Shown: positions 17,605 to 26,236, counted from the first letter of the stretch. The stretch is 64,000 bases of DNA from an uncultured Pseudomonadota bacterium (GCA_947307295.1 CAMZIQ010000003.1:62001-126000), one strand, 5' to 3'. Translations and numbers: made by a program. The notes: a model not told the origin generated them from the letters alone.

Positions 17605-18964
17605 ATTGTCTTACAATTTCCAATAATTGTTTTGGCACATCTTCTGTTTTAACGCGAACTTGTTCCATAGAATCACGATAACGTAATGTGACTGTGCCGT
17701 CTTCCAAAGTTTGATGGTCAACAGTTATACAAACCGGTGTCCCGATTTCATCGTGTCTGCGATAGTTTTTGCCGATATTACCAGAATTTTCCAGTTCAAT
17801 TCTACCAATGCCGAGTTTGCGTAAATCATCAACCAACTTATTTGATAAATCTACGATTTCTGGAACATTACGGACAAGTGGTATAACCGCCGCTTTGACC
17901 GGTGACAGCCAAGGTTTTAATTTTAACACAGTACGTGATTTACCGTCCCCTAAATCTTCTTCTTCGTACGCTTCTAACATAACAGTAAACATCGCGCGAT
18001 TAGTTCCCATTGCTGTTTCAATTACATATGGAACAAAATTTTCACCTGTTTGTGCATCGCTATAAGACAATTTAGTTGTGGAATCTTTGTTTTCCATAAC
18101 TTTTGCAGACAATTTAAATTCATTTTGCGATTTTGTGTGTGAACCCAAATCAAAGTCTTGACGATTGTGAATACCTTCCACTTCATCAAAACCATCTGGA
18201 AATTCGTATTCTATGTCGCCTGCTGCTTTGGCATAGTGTGCCAATTTTTCGTGTGGTTGAAAACGCAATTTTTCAGCTGGTATTCCCAAAACGTTTATCC
18301 ACCAATCCATACGCAGTTTTTTCCAATATTCGAAATATTTTTCATCTTCATTAGGATTAACAAAATATTGCATTTCAGCCTGTTCAAATTCGCGCATACG
18401 AAAGACAAAACCACGTGGAGAAATTTCATTACGGAAAGATTTTCCAATCTGAGCAATTCCAAATGGTAATTTATGTGGTTTCGAATCCAGCACGTTTTTA
18501 AAATTGACATAAGTTGTGGTTGCTGTTTCAGGACGCAAATAAGCATTTATTGCGCCATCCGCAGTTGCACCAATAGACAACCCCATCATCAATTGATATG
18601 CGCGTGGTTCTGTTATATCAGTACTGCCACAGTTATCACATTTTGTTTGGTCTTTCATTTTATCTTGACGCATGCGTGCACCGCATTTTTTACATTCAAC
18701 CAGCGGGTCAGAAAAGCTTCCTTCGTGGCCAGAATATTTCCACATTAAACGGTTAGTTATAACAGCAGCATCCAACCCTTCGATATCATTTCTGGAATAA
18801 ATCATGGTATTCCACCAAGCGTTACGGATGTTGCGCATCAATTCAATACCGTATGGACCGTAGTCGTATGCGCCGCCAAGGCCCCCATAAATTTCAGAAC
18901 CTGTAAATATGAATCCACGTCTTTTGCAAAGTGCAACTATATCATTAACTGATTTTGCTGGCAT
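17603..18964 (-). CDS. glyS: Glycyl-tRNA synthetase, dimeric single-chain (alpha2) type
   Basis: 453 aa from the ATG at 18964, which has AGGGG upstream; a longer frame to 19000 would run into the ferredoxin gene. Class II motifs are visible: GGLGGAYDYGPYGIEL (N-terminal signature), the zinc-ribbon insert CKKCGARM..CDNCG, motif 2 FRNEISPRGFVFRMREFEQAE, and GTPVCITVDHQTLEDGTVTLRYRD in the anticodon domain. It charges tRNA-Gly as a homodimer. Most alphaproteobacteria use the unrelated GlyQ/GlyS tetramer, so this type suggests gene replacement. It lies 13 nt downstream of the ferredoxin gene. Confidence 0.93.
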   Translation of the reverse strand: MPAKSVNDIVALCKRRGFIFTGSEIYGGLGGAYDYGPYGIELMRNIRNAWWNTMIYSRNDIEGLDAAVITNRLMWKYSGHEGSFSDPLVECKKCGARMRQDKMKDQTKCDNCGSTDITEPRAYQLMMGLSIGATADGAINAYLRPETATTTYVNFKNVLDSKPHKLPFGIAQIGKSFRNEISPRGFVFRMREFEQAEMQYFVNPNEDEKYFEYWKKLRMDWWINVLGIPAEKLRFQPHEKLAHYAKAAGDIEYEFPDGFDEVEGIHNRQDFDLGSHTKSQNEFKLSAKVMENKDSTTKLSYSDAQTGENFVPYVIETAMGTNRAMFTVMLEAYEEEDLGDGKSRTVLKLKPWLSPVKAAVIPLVRNVPEIVDLSNKLVDDLRKLGIGRIELENSGNIGKNYRRHDEIGTPVCITVDHQTLEDGTVTLRYRDSMEQVRVKTEDVPKQLLEIVRQ

Positions 18965-18977
18965 TTTTAACCCCTGT

Positions 18978-19157
18978 TTATAAATCTGGTTCAATCGCAT
19001 TTACTGGGCACACAGTAGCACAAGTCCCACAACCCATACATTTTGTTTTATCTATCTGGCATTTTCCATCACCAGCATCAGATATAGCCATCGCAGGACA
19101 AATCCCCATACAAGTATGACAACCAATACATTTTGTTTTATCTATTTTATAAGCCAT
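18978..19157 (-). CDS. 2[4Fe-4S] ferredoxin, clostridial type
   Basis: 59 aa, easily missed by size. Two complete CxxCxxCxxxCP motifs, CIGCHTCMGICP (from residue 10) and CMGCGTCATVCP (from residue 40), each follow a KIDKTK/QIDKTK segment, showing internal duplication. It carries two low-potential iron-sulfur clusters for electron transfer in anaerobic metabolism, for example with pyruvate:ferredoxin oxidoreductase or radical-SAM enzymes. AAAAGGAAAAG precedes the ATG. It is the upstream partner of glyS in a two-gene unit. Confidence 0.92.
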   Translation of the reverse strand: MAYKIDKTKCIGCHTCMGICPAMAISDAGDGKCQIDKTKCMGCGTCATVCPVNAIEPDL

Positions 19158-19182
19158 TTTCTTTTCCTTTTATTACCACTTA

Positions 19183-19878
19183 TTAATCACGACTGTTTAA
19201 AAATCCCAGCAAATATTGAAATATCGCTACAAATGAAATATACATATGTAATGCGCCCAATACAGCCAATTGATTTTTCTGTTCGCCATCACCAATCGCA
19301 TAGTACGCATTTTTTAAATATTGCATATCATACGCAGTAAACAAAGCAAACACTAACACGCCAACTAAACTTACAATTTGATTAAACACGACACCCAAAG
19401 GTCCCATAATCATAGAAACTATACCAACGATGATTAAGCCAATCATACCCATAAATAAAAATGTGCCCAAAAAAGACAAATCTTTTGCCGTTTTATAGCC
19501 AAACAAAGCCATACAAGCGAACATTACCATCGTTAATATCAGAGCTATTATTATGGATATACCGCTGGAAACCAAAATCATAGGGGTCAATGCAATGCCC
19601 ATCAATACAGAATACAAAAACAGTAATAGTTTCGCAGTAGCTGGTGGCATGGAAAATGCGCGCATTTGCGCCCAAATAGACAAAGCAAAACCACCAAATA
19701 CGATTATGTAATAAGTGATTGATAATCCACCATGACTAATCAACGCAGCCCATGCGCCAGAAATCAGCATAATAAAAGTAGTTAACGCAGTCACACCAAC
19801 AGCAGCCGTCATTAATCCAAATATCTTTCTAAGATACGATTCAATGCCACCACTGACTTTTGAAGCAATCCTTTTCAT
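19183..19878 (-). CDS. Bax inhibitor-1 / YccA family membrane protein
   Basis: 231 aa with seven predicted membrane helices. The pattern TAAVGVTALTTFIMLISGAW, then LSIWAQMRAFSMPPATAKLLLFLYS and FTAYDMQYLKNAYY near the C-terminus matches the UPF0005/BI-1 family, including the conserved AYDMQ element. Bacterial members such as YccA interact with FtsH or act as pH-sensitive calcium leaks. AGGAGAAAACT precedes the ATG. It lies upstream of the ferredoxin gene on the same strand with a 25-nt gap, so all three may be one transcript. Confidence 0.88.
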   Translation of the reverse strand: MKRIASKVSGGIESYLRKIFGLMTAAVGVTALTTFIMLISGAWAALISHGGLSITYYIIVFGGFALSIWAQMRAFSMPPATAKLLLFLYSVLMGIALTPMILVSSGISIIIALILTMVMFACMALFGYKTAKDLSFLGTFLFMGMIGLIIVGIVSMIMGPLGVVFNQIVSLVGVLVFALFTAYDMQYLKNAYYAIGDGEQKNQLAVLGALHMYISFVAIFQYLLGFLNSRD

Positions 19879-19984
19879 AGTTTTCTCCTGTTATTTAAAG
19901 TTGTTCTATGCGAAATATAATACACGATGGGTAATAATTCAAGCGATATAAAAAATATAATTTTAAATTTTTTAATACGTATGC

Positions 19985-20012
19985 TTGACAAATGAAAAAT
20001 TGTCAATATAAT
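19985..20012 (+). promoter_or_regulatory. Near-consensus sigma-70-type promoter
   Basis: TTGACA and TATAAT separated by 16 bp, about 35 bp before the orphan gene at 20047. The spacer contains TTGTCAA, which makes an inverted repeat with the -35 (TTGACAA), a possible operator. Confidence 0.7.
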
Positions 20013-20046
20013 AAAAGGGTAATAAAAAACAACAAGGGAGTAATAA

Positions 20047-20442
20047 ATGCCTAAAACAAATAAAGGTTATGGTGTACCAGAAAGAACAAGTACAGCATAT
20101 TGGGATAATCCTTATAATTCTGCCACTCAAAAAGCAAAAACACTTGAAATTATGTGCACTTGGGTGATTAAAGCTTATGAGAACAAACAAGAAATAAACG
20201 ACGAAATAAGACAAGCTGGTGGCAAAGCTGATGATGCCCAAATTAACAGATTGAAGAAATGTGATGAAATCATAGACAACAATCTTAGTGGTTTTCTTCG
20301 TCAATACGATGATAAAAGATTCAGAAAACAATGTGATGATGCTGTAAAAGCAATTAAAGTTGCAGCGGTTAAACAAATGTTCGAAAATACTATCAACAAT
20401 TATATGACAGAAGAACACAAAAGAGCGCGCACAAACGGATAA
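20047..20442 (+). CDS. Orphan small soluble helical protein
   Basis: 131 aa with AAGGGAG upstream of the ATG, a near-consensus promoter and its own terminator, so it is probably well expressed as a single gene. No signal peptide. After a polar N-terminus (YGVPERTSTAYWDNPYNSAT) the chain is predicted all-helical and charged, with three Cys. No family was recognised. Confidence 0.6.
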   Translation: MPKTNKGYGVPERTSTAYWDNPYNSATQKAKTLEIMCTWVIKAYENKQEINDEIRQAGGKADDAQINRLKKCDEIIDNNLSGFLRQYDDKRFRKQCDDAVKAIKVAAVKQMFENTINNYMTEEHKRARTNG

Positions 20443-20463
20443 TATATTGTGTTCAAATGAATT

Positions 20464-20494
20464 TAAAGTCGCCGATTTGGCGACTTTAATTTTT
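20464..20494 (+). terminator. Rho-independent terminator
   Basis: Stem AAAGTCGCC..GGCGACTTT followed by a T-rich tract. Confidence 0.85.
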
Positions 20495-20547
20495 GGTTGA
20501 AAATTGCAACATTTTCATAATAAAATATTCAAAAAGGAATATTTGTT

Positions 20548-21369
20548 ATGGCTATGATTTTAAATCCGATTAACCCTGTCGCTTTTTCTGTGTTTGGTTT
20601 ACCGGTTCGTTGGTATGCACTGGCTTATATCGCAGGTTTTGTTATTGGTTATTATTTGTTTAAGTATTTAACAAAAAACAAAGATTCAGAAATTTGTTTG
20701 TCTAAAAAACAATTGGATGATTTTTTAACATATATTGTGTTGGGTGTAATTTTGGGTGGACGGCTTGGGTATGTTTTATTTTATAATTTGCCTTATTTCA
20801 TAGAACAGCCATTGGAAATATTTATGCTTTGGCATGGGGGAATGAGTTTTCATGGTGGTCTGTTGGGTGTAATTTTCGCAACATTTCTATTTGTTTATAA
20901 AAACAAATTTTCAGACAAATCTATTGCGCGTAATACATTTAGAATCTTGGATGTTTTATCCGTAGTCGTTCCTGTGGGATTAGGATTGGGGCGTATTGCC
21001 AATTTTATAAATATGGAAGTAATGGGACGAATAACAAATTCACCGTTGGGTGTGATTTTTGTTGGTGGACCAGAATATCCACGCCACCCAAGTCCACTTT
21101 ACGAAGCTACACTCGAAGGTTTGGTTTTGTTTTTAATAATGTGGTTGATGTATACAAAAACAAATCTTAAAACAAAGCCCGGCGCAATAAGTGGTCTGCT
21201 TTGTATGTTTTATGCTGTGTTCAGAATTTTCTGTGAACAATTTCGTCAGCCTGATGCACAAATTGGTTTCTTGACTTCGTGGGGATTGACTATGGGACAA
21301 ATGCTTTCAGGTTTAATGTTTATTGTGGGTGTGATTGTTTTTATTTGTGCGATGCGGAAAAATAAATAA
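20548..21369 (+). CDS. lgt: Prolipoprotein diacylglyceryl transferase
   Basis: 273 aa with about seven membrane helices. Family blocks seen are HGGMSFHGGLLGV, GLGRIANFINMEVMGR (conserved Arg and Asn of the catalytic region), PRHPSPLYEATLEG and FRQPDAQIGFL. Lgt transfers diacylglycerol from phosphatidylglycerol to the cysteine of lipoprotein precursors, the first step of lipoprotein maturation in the inner membrane. AAAAAGGA precedes the ATG. A nucleosidase-like gene follows after 10 nt, suggesting co-transcription. Confidence 0.95.
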   Translation: MAMILNPINPVAFSVFGLPVRWYALAYIAGFVIGYYLFKYLTKNKDSEICLSKKQLDDFLTYIVLGVILGGRLGYVLFYNLPYFIEQPLEIFMLWHGGMSFHGGLLGVIFATFLFVYKNKFSDKSIARNTFRILDVLSVVVPVGLGLGRIANFINMEVMGRITNSPLGVIFVGGPEYPRHPSPLYEATLEGLVLFLIMWLMYTKTNLKTKPGAISGLLCMFYAVFRIFCEQFRQPDAQIGFLTSWGLTMGQMLSGLMFIVGVIVFICAMRKNK

Positions 21370-21379
21370 AGGTTTTTAT

Positions 21380-22159
21380 ATGAATAATATTATAAAATTA
21401 TTTAAACAATATTCTAATGTAGATGATATTTTAAAAAGTGTGTATGGCATAGATTCATCTGAACATTTTGATTGTGTTTTTGTCGCGCCTGCATGGGATG
21501 TATATAAGATTTTTGATGATGAAAAAACGGATATAAAATTAGTATCTGAAAATCAAGATATAACCGCCCATGTAATAAAACATCGGGGACATAAATATTT
21601 GTATGCCAGGTTAAAAATAGGCGCTCCGAATATGGTAGATTTTTGTCTTTCTTGTAATGGATTAAAATGCGATAAATTTGTATTTGTCGGGTCTGCTGGT
21701 TCTTTGGTTCCAGAAATAAATCTGGGCGATGTTATTGTCCCAGAATATTCAATATCTGGCGATGGCGCTTCTTTGTATTTGTATGAAAAACTAGATTCAA
21801 AAAATATGTTTAAAAAAGCATATTCGAACCCTGAATTAAACAAAGAAATTATAAATATTTGCGAAAGCCAAAATATAAAAACTGTCAAAGGCGTTCCTAT
21901 TTCTGTGGACAGTATATTTTGCGAATATCAACATTTATCAGAATTTAAAAAGATGGGTGCTAATGTTATTGAAATGGAATCAGCAACATTTTTTAACACT
22001 ATGAATTTAATAGGTAAACCGGCATCTGCAATTTTATTGATATCTGATAATTCATCTGTGGGACAGCATTTAATAGATGAAAATAAAGAAACGCGTGAAA
22101 AGTATCATAATGCGAGATTATGTATGAAAAACATTTTTTTAAATATCAGGAACAAATGA
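21380..22159 (+). CDS. Nucleoside phosphorylase / nucleosidase superfamily protein
   Basis: 259 aa from the ATG at 21380; the longer frame overlaps the end of lgt. The segment FVFVGSAGSLVPEINLGDVIVP matches the phosphate- and ribose-binding blocks of the PNP/UDP phosphorylase (MTAN) fold. ANVIEMESATFFNTM holds the conserved Glu-Met-Glu that binds ribose, and LLISDNSS resembles the catalytic Asp region. It probably cleaves or phosphorolyses the N-glycosidic bond of a purine nucleoside. The exact substrate cannot be told. Its stop overlaps the next start (ATGA). Confidence 0.75.
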   Translation: MNNIIKLFKQYSNVDDILKSVYGIDSSEHFDCVFVAPAWDVYKIFDDEKTDIKLVSENQDITAHVIKHRGHKYLYARLKIGAPNMVDFCLSCNGLKCDKFVFVGSAGSLVPEINLGDVIVPEYSISGDGASLYLYEKLDSKNMFKKAYSNPELNKEIINICESQNIKTVKGVPISVDSIFCEYQHLSEFKKMGANVIEMESATFFNTMNLIGKPASAILLISDNSSVGQHLIDENKETREKYHNARLCMKNIFLNIRNK

Positions 22160-22500
22160 TAACAAAATGGTCTTTTAATAACGATGAATTGTTTGATTTA
22201 GTTATCAAAGGGATTAAACACGGAACATGCTGTTTATACGAAAGCGATGATGAAATATCATATATCGGTGAAGAAAATATAATCTATGATTCTAAACAAA
22301 GGGAAATAAAAATAAGAATAACAAATGTTCGTAAATGTCGTTTTTGTGATATTGATGAACAATGGGCTAAAATAGAAGGCGAAGGTGATTTGTCTTTGGA
22401 ATATTGGAAAAAAATTCATTATGATTTTTTTATGAAAGAAAAGCCGAATTTTAAGCCAACTGATATGTTGGAATTAAACGAATTTAAAGTTATAAAATAA
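22156..22500 (+). CDS. Small uncharacterised protein coupled to the nucleosidase-like gene
   Basis: 114 aa from an ATG whose last bases overlap the upstream stop, typical of translational coupling. The sequence begins MITKWSFNNDELFDLVIKGI with KHGTCCLYES and VRKCRFCDIDEQWAKIEGEGD, then a W/Y-rich segment. This order resembles ASCH (PUA-like) domain proteins of the YqfB type, in which GxKxxT..L and W..I.G.GD are conserved. A nucleic-acid or nucleotide role is therefore possible but not demonstrated. Confidence 0.55.
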   Translation: MITKWSFNNDELFDLVIKGIKHGTCCLYESDDEISYIGEENIIYDSKQREIKIRITNVRKCRFCDIDEQWAKIEGEGDLSLEYWKKIHYDFFMKEKPNFKPTDMLELNEFKVIK

Positions 22501-22516
22501 ACCAAAGGAAGCCGCG

Positions 22517-23095
22517 ATGATAAAATATTTTTCAAGAAATTTACATTCTGATAGATTGGTTTTGAAACACCTTGTTCCAAATTTGCAAAATGCAAAAATG
22601 ATATACGATGTGTTAAAAAACGAAAATCCAAAAGATTACAAATATGAGCCTTTGGTTCCAAGACACGTTTTACCAAAATCTGTCAAAGAAACATTAAATA
22701 TGATGAATCATTACAAAGATTTTGAAGACAAAGATGGTTGTGTTTTTTATATGTTTTATAACAATGAATTTATCGGTGTTCGTAAATTATGTTATTTCAA
22801 AGAAGCCAGCACATTAAAATTTTCTACTGTGTGGTTGATTCGCTCTGCACGCAGAAAAGGCTTTGCCAAAGAATCTTTTCGTTTGCTGGAAGATATCGCT
22901 TTTAATAAATTAAAGGTTAACAGAATATCTCGTGTGAATATCAAAGAAAATAAAGATTCTGAAATATTGGCGAAGAATATAGGTTTTATATTGGATGGTA
23001 TATCCAGACAACCTGTCTTTTTAGACGGACATTTTTATGATTTAATGATATGGTCCAAACTTCATACAGATTATTTAAAAGAACATAAAAAATAA
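22517..23095 (+). CDS. GNAT family N-acetyltransferase, RimJ/RimL-like
   Basis: 192 aa. The N-terminal SDRLVLKHLVPNLQNAKMIYD matches RimL-type GNATs. The acetyl-CoA-binding region is STVWLIRSARRKGFAKESFRLLEDIAF, where R-x-x-G-[FY]-A is the pyrophosphate loop, followed by NRISRVNIKENKDSEILAKNIGF. It likely acetylates a protein N-terminus or small amine. AAAGGAAG precedes the ATG. It closes the lgt-nucleosidase cluster and ends at a terminator shared with the opposing peptidase gene. Confidence 0.85.
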   Translation: MIKYFSRNLHSDRLVLKHLVPNLQNAKMIYDVLKNENPKDYKYEPLVPRHVLPKSVKETLNMMNHYKDFEDKDGCVFYMFYNNEFIGVRKLCYFKEASTLKFSTVWLIRSARRKGFAKESFRLLEDIAFNKLKVNRISRVNIKENKDSEILAKNIGFILDGISRQPVFLDGHFYDLMIWSKLHTDYLKEHKK

Positions 23096-23100
23096 AATAA

Positions 23101-23128
23101 AAAAATGCCCGTTTGGGCATTTTTTTTA
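23101..23128. terminator. Bidirectional rho-independent terminator
   Basis: Stem AAAATGCCC..GGGCATTTT with A and T flanks between convergent genes. Confidence 0.88.
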
Positions 23129-24052
23129 TCGGTGATTATAAAAATCTTTTAACATTTTATTCATCTCTTCTCCGCCGTGTCCAAGCGCAGGGACTATATG
23201 CAAATTTGATTTTGGCAAAGCATTGTGTAATTCCCAAGCTTGCTCAAAAGGACAACACATATCCAATCTGTTATGGAAAATTTCAGTTGGTATATGTTTT
23301 ATTTTACTAGCGTTTTTTATGATGTAATTATCCGTCATAAAAAATTTGTTAACAACCATATTGGTATAAATTTTCAAAGACTTTAATTCTTTTTCATAAT
23401 CTTCTTCGGTTTCAGGTAATTTAAATTCAGGATTTTTTGAACCAACAATACCTTCCAAAGAACCATAGTATTTCAATGCATCACGTTCGCGTTTTTTATC
23501 CCCAGAAAATAATTCTTTGGCAAAGTAATCTGAAATTTCTTTTTTTCCAGCCTTCTTTTTTAATTCTGAAATAAAGTCAGGATAAAAACGCATTGCATCT
23601 TTTTCTTGCCAATCTTGTACATCATGTTTGCGACCTAAAAATATAGAAGCAACCCAAAGATTTGATACTAATTCAGGATGTTTTTCTGCGAACAATATCG
23701 CCAACAAAGACCCATAAGAACCACCATTAGAAACAATTTTACCAGATATATTTAAATGTTTTAATAACCGTTCAGCATCATCAACTGCATCCATCGGGGT
23801 ATTTTTGTAAAGCAAATCTTTGAACTTTGATTTTCCACAACCACGTTGATCAAACAAAATTAAATAATATTTTTTTAAATCATAATTCAACGTATGTTTA
23901 AGTTTTGAACTACCGCCTGGGCCACCATGAAATAATAACACAGGTTCCCCATTTTTATTTCCATAGGTGTGGTAATAAATTTCGTGTCCATCAACCTCTG
24001 GCATCCATCCAGATGCGACAGGTTCTTTGTTTTTGCGCCAAAACCAAAACAT
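23126..24052 (-). CDS. pip: Alpha/beta hydrolase, proline iminopeptidase-like
   Basis: 308 aa from the ATG at 24052, preceded by AAGGGG; the upstream extension lacks support. Visible S33 motifs are LLFHGGPGG (oxyanion hole), FDQRGCGKS, and SNGGSYGSLLAILFAEKHPELV, which contains the nucleophile Ser in GGSYGS (GGSWGS is usual). An ALGHGGEE block near the end supplies the catalytic His, and RLDMCCP the acidic residue region. It likely removes N-terminal proline from peptides. No signal peptide is present, so it is cytoplasmic. Confidence 0.82.
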   Translation of the reverse strand: MFWFWRKNKEPVASGWMPEVDGHEIYYHTYGNKNGEPVLLFHGGPGGSSKLKHTLNYDLKKYYLILFDQRGCGKSKFKDLLYKNTPMDAVDDAERLLKHLNISGKIVSNGGSYGSLLAILFAEKHPELVSNLWVASIFLGRKHDVQDWQEKDAMRFYPDFISELKKKAGKKEISDYFAKELFSGDKKRERDALKYYGSLEGIVGSKNPEFKLPETEEDYEKELKSLKIYTNMVVNKFFMTDNYIIKNASKIKHIPTEIFHNRLDMCCPFEQAWELHNALPKSNLHIVPALGHGGEEMNKMLKDFYNHR

Positions 24053-24252
24053 AGTATTGCCCCTTTTGTCTATTGGTAATATAAAATATGATGCGCGCAA
24101 AATCAAGAATTATAAATTTAATGCTGGTGCTAAATTTCTGGGTTTACTTTGTGTTTGCGTCCTTTGGTACGACCTGTTGCAATCAGTACTTTATTTGCAT
24201 TAAATTAAATCATTTTTTAAAAATAAATTTTGACTTTGAAATTATAAAATAC

Positions 24253-24280
24253 TTGACAATTTATTTATTTGTGTTATATT
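24253..24280 (+). promoter_or_regulatory. Sigma-70-type promoter
   Basis: TTGACA and TATATT separated by 16 bp, about 30 bp before the TTG start at 24313. Confidence 0.6.
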
Positions 24281-24312
24281 TATGGCATAGAAAAACAAAA
24301 AAGGGGTAAAAA

Positions 24313-24945
24313 TTGAAAACAAAAGAACAATTGCAAAACATGAACGAATATTCAGTTTGTAGATATATAGTGGAAAACATGTCGTTAGATGAATTATTGG
24401 AACGAAAACAATCAATAAAAAGTAAGGAAGAATTACAAAAAATGCCATTTGATGAAGCTTTGAGGTATTTAAGCAAAAATCATTGGGCATACGATATGGG
24501 CAGTATAGCTGGCGCTGAGAACACCACTAGGTGGTATTATGTAGCACAGGTTGTGGTATATTGGACACTTAATTTTGGTGATGGCAGGGAGACGTTAATA
24601 GTGGGAAGTAACAGAACAGGGCGCAGTATAGCCTTAAGTCCAACAGACAATGGGTATGAAGAAGCATCTCTTTTATTTCATGATTTAGAGAATAGGTATT
24701 TTGAAAGAGATTTTGGGTTTACAAAGGCGCTTCCTTATGAAGCGATAATTAAGAACAAAAAGAAGATGTTCCCAAAGTCATTGTTACTTGTGTTGTATTT
24801 GGCTGATAAGAAAGAAGCGGGAGAAAAGAAAAAAGCAGAAGCCGAAAAGAAACCAGAAGAAGAAAACAAGAAAAAAGAAATTGCAAAAAATACTGCTGTG
24901 AAACAGGTATATTTCAATAAATATATGACACACATGGTACGTTAA
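24313..24945 (+). CDS. Orphan protein with charged C-terminal helix, TTG start
   Basis: 210 aa. The TTG at 24313 is chosen because AAAAAGGGG lies just upstream; the first in-frame ATG is 27 nt later with no such site. Two similar N-terminal helices (TKEQLQNMNEYSVCRYIVE and SKEELQKMPFDEALRYLSK) look like an internal repeat. A central hydrophobic/aromatic part (RWYYVAQVVVYWTLNFGDGR) is followed by a Lys/Glu-rich coiled-coil tail. It has its own promoter and terminator. No family was recognised. Confidence 0.55.
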   Translation: MKTKEQLQNMNEYSVCRYIVENMSLDELLERKQSIKSKEELQKMPFDEALRYLSKNHWAYDMGSIAGAENTTRWYYVAQVVVYWTLNFGDGRETLIVGSNRTGRSIALSPTDNGYEEASLLFHDLENRYFERDFGFTKALPYEAIIKNKKKMFPKSLLLVLYLADKKEAGEKKKAEAEKKPEEENKKKEIAKNTAVKQVYFNKYMTHMVR

Positions 24946-24950
24946 TCAAT

Positions 24951-24978
24951 AAAAAAAACGCCACGATTGTGGCGTTTT
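24951..24978. terminator. Rho-independent terminator, both strands
   Basis: Stem AACGCCAC..GTGGCGTT. The T run is strongest on the minus strand, where it follows the tRNA 3'-end-like remnant at 24991-25009. Confidence 0.8.
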
Positions 24979-24990
24979 AAAATTTTAATC

Positions 24991-25178
24991 TGGCGGCGGG
25001 TTCGGGATTGATTTCGCTGCGCTACATTCCCCTTGGCTCATTCGTGCTCACCGGCATACTGCCGTCTGCCTTTCGCCTGCGGGTCGAACCCCCGTTTCGT
25101 GTGTTCAAATCCAACCATGCGTGATAAAAATAAAATGCCCAAAAGGGCATTTAATTTTTATGGCGGGCTAGAATTCTG
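24991..25178 (-). repeat. Two decayed tRNA 3'-end remnants, each followed by a terminator
   Basis: On the minus strand 25009-24991 reads AATCCCGAACCCGCCGCCA, then an AT spacer and the hairpin at 24951-24978. Further up, 25178-25161 reads CAGAATTCTAGCCCGCCA, then TAAAAATT and the hairpin at 25131-25155. Both end in CCA as tRNAs do, but no complete cloverleaf is present. The sequence between (GGGGTTCGACCC at about 25087-25098 and others) also carries T-arm-like fragments. No gene is seen in this 250-nt interval. Confidence 0.45.
25131..25155 (-). terminator. Rho-independent terminator after Nudix gene
   Basis: Minus-strand stem AAATGCCC..GGGCATTT followed by TATTTTTAT. Confidence 0.8.
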
Positions 25179-25196
25179 TTGCACAAATTTCCATAC

Positions 25197-25802
25197 CTAA
25201 ATATGCGAATTTTGTTGGATGATGCTTTGCAATACAAAACCATATTTTACGACAGGTGTTTCATTAGATGCAGCCAGAAAATCGTTTTTTGTAATATCAA
25301 CATCCGTCGATTGATTGGCTGTAATTTTTATTGCACGTACAGAAGTATATTTATCCATTAACAAATCAAGGCAATCTTTTGCATTTATACGAACTAACCC
25401 AGCAACTTCATCGGGCTGAAAATGAAAATCTGTAAAGTCAATCGGCAGTTTATTTGCATAAATATGCGCAAATGCACGATCGTGCCAGTTTTTTTGTGGT
25501 TTGTCTTGCCGCCAAAATACGATATCTAATGCGACAGCATTTGATGCATCGGTGTTAATACCGATTTCTTCGTGTATTTCGCGTCGAAACGCATCGCGCA
25601 CTGTTTCCCCAGCCAATACATGCCCAGATGCAGTAGTATACAATTTACCAGAATCTGCACGAATTTGAAAATATATATTACCATTTTCATCATACATCCA
25701 ACAATGAACTGTTTTATGCCATAGCCCATTTCGGTGAACGATATCACGAGATTCTGTTCCAATCTTATTCATATATTCATCATAGATATCTAAATTTTCC
25801 AT
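25197..25802 (-). CDS. Nudix hydrolase
   Basis: 201 aa. The Nudix box is complete in GHVLAGETVRDAFRREIHEEIGI (Gx5Ex7REUxEExGU), which binds the metal used to hydrolyse nucleoside-diphosphate-linked compounds. The opening DEYMNKIGTESRDIVHRNGLWHKTVHCW resembles IPP-isomerase-like Nudix proteins (YfcD type). AAAGGAG precedes the ATG at 25802. It lies between tRNA-like remnants, and its codon choice is slightly richer in GC than the neighbours, so it may be a passenger of an old tRNA-targeted insertion. Substrate unknown. Confidence 0.88.
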   Translation of the reverse strand: MENLDIYDEYMNKIGTESRDIVHRNGLWHKTVHCWMYDENGNIYFQIRADSGKLYTTASGHVLAGETVRDAFRREIHEEIGINTDASNAVALDIVFWRQDKPQKNWHDRAFAHIYANKLPIDFTDFHFQPDEVAGLVRINAKDCLDLLMDKYTSVRAIKITANQSTDVDITKNDFLAASNETPVVKYGFVLQSIIQQNSHI

Positions 25803-25857
25803 AAATATTCTCCTTTATCATAAATATGATAACAAATATATCAGGGTTATAAAATAA

Positions 25858-26058
25858 AAAAACACCCATGCGGGTGTGTAATTTTTATGGAATAAAAAAG
25901 TGGGATTCGCTCGCTCGGCACTGCGCGCCGGCTGCGCGGCAACCGTGACGATTTCACCGCGTTTTACTTGTGAAATCTACTGCTTGTCGAACCCCAGTCC
26001 GCGTTTCTTTGTCCCGAACCATCCGGGACAAAAATAAAACGCCCTTTTGGGCGTTTTG
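25858..26058 (-). other. Intergenic: two terminators and a decayed tRNA-like stretch after tRNA-Ser
   Basis: The hairpin AAACGCCC..GGGCGTTT at 26037-26057 terminates tRNA-Ser on the minus strand. It is followed by GGATGGTTCGGGAC, GGGGTTCGAC and GCGAATCCCAC fragments that echo tRNA-Ser, and by a second hairpin ACACCC..GGGTGT at about 25861-25878. There is no ORF of note. Confidence 0.5.
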
Positions 26059-26064
26059 TTTTTG

Positions 26065-26154
26065 TGGCGGATGGTGAGGGATTCGAACCCCCGGACGAGT
26101 TGCCCCGTCAGCGGTTTTCAAGACCGTCGCATTCGACCGCTCTGCCAACCATCC
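26065..26154 (-). tRNA. tRNA-Ser (anticodon TGA)
   Basis: A 90-nt class II tRNA. Acceptor GGATGGT pairs ACCATCC, the anticodon loop is CTTGAAA, a long variable arm is present, the T-arm is GGGGGTTCGAATCCC, and the end is GCCA with encoded CCA. Confidence 0.94.
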
Positions 26155-26236
26155 AAAACTCTTTCGCGACAGGTCTTTCAAACCTTGGCGGTTTTGGTCT
26201 GCGCAAAACTTTTTGTTTTGCTCGACCTCGCTTCGC

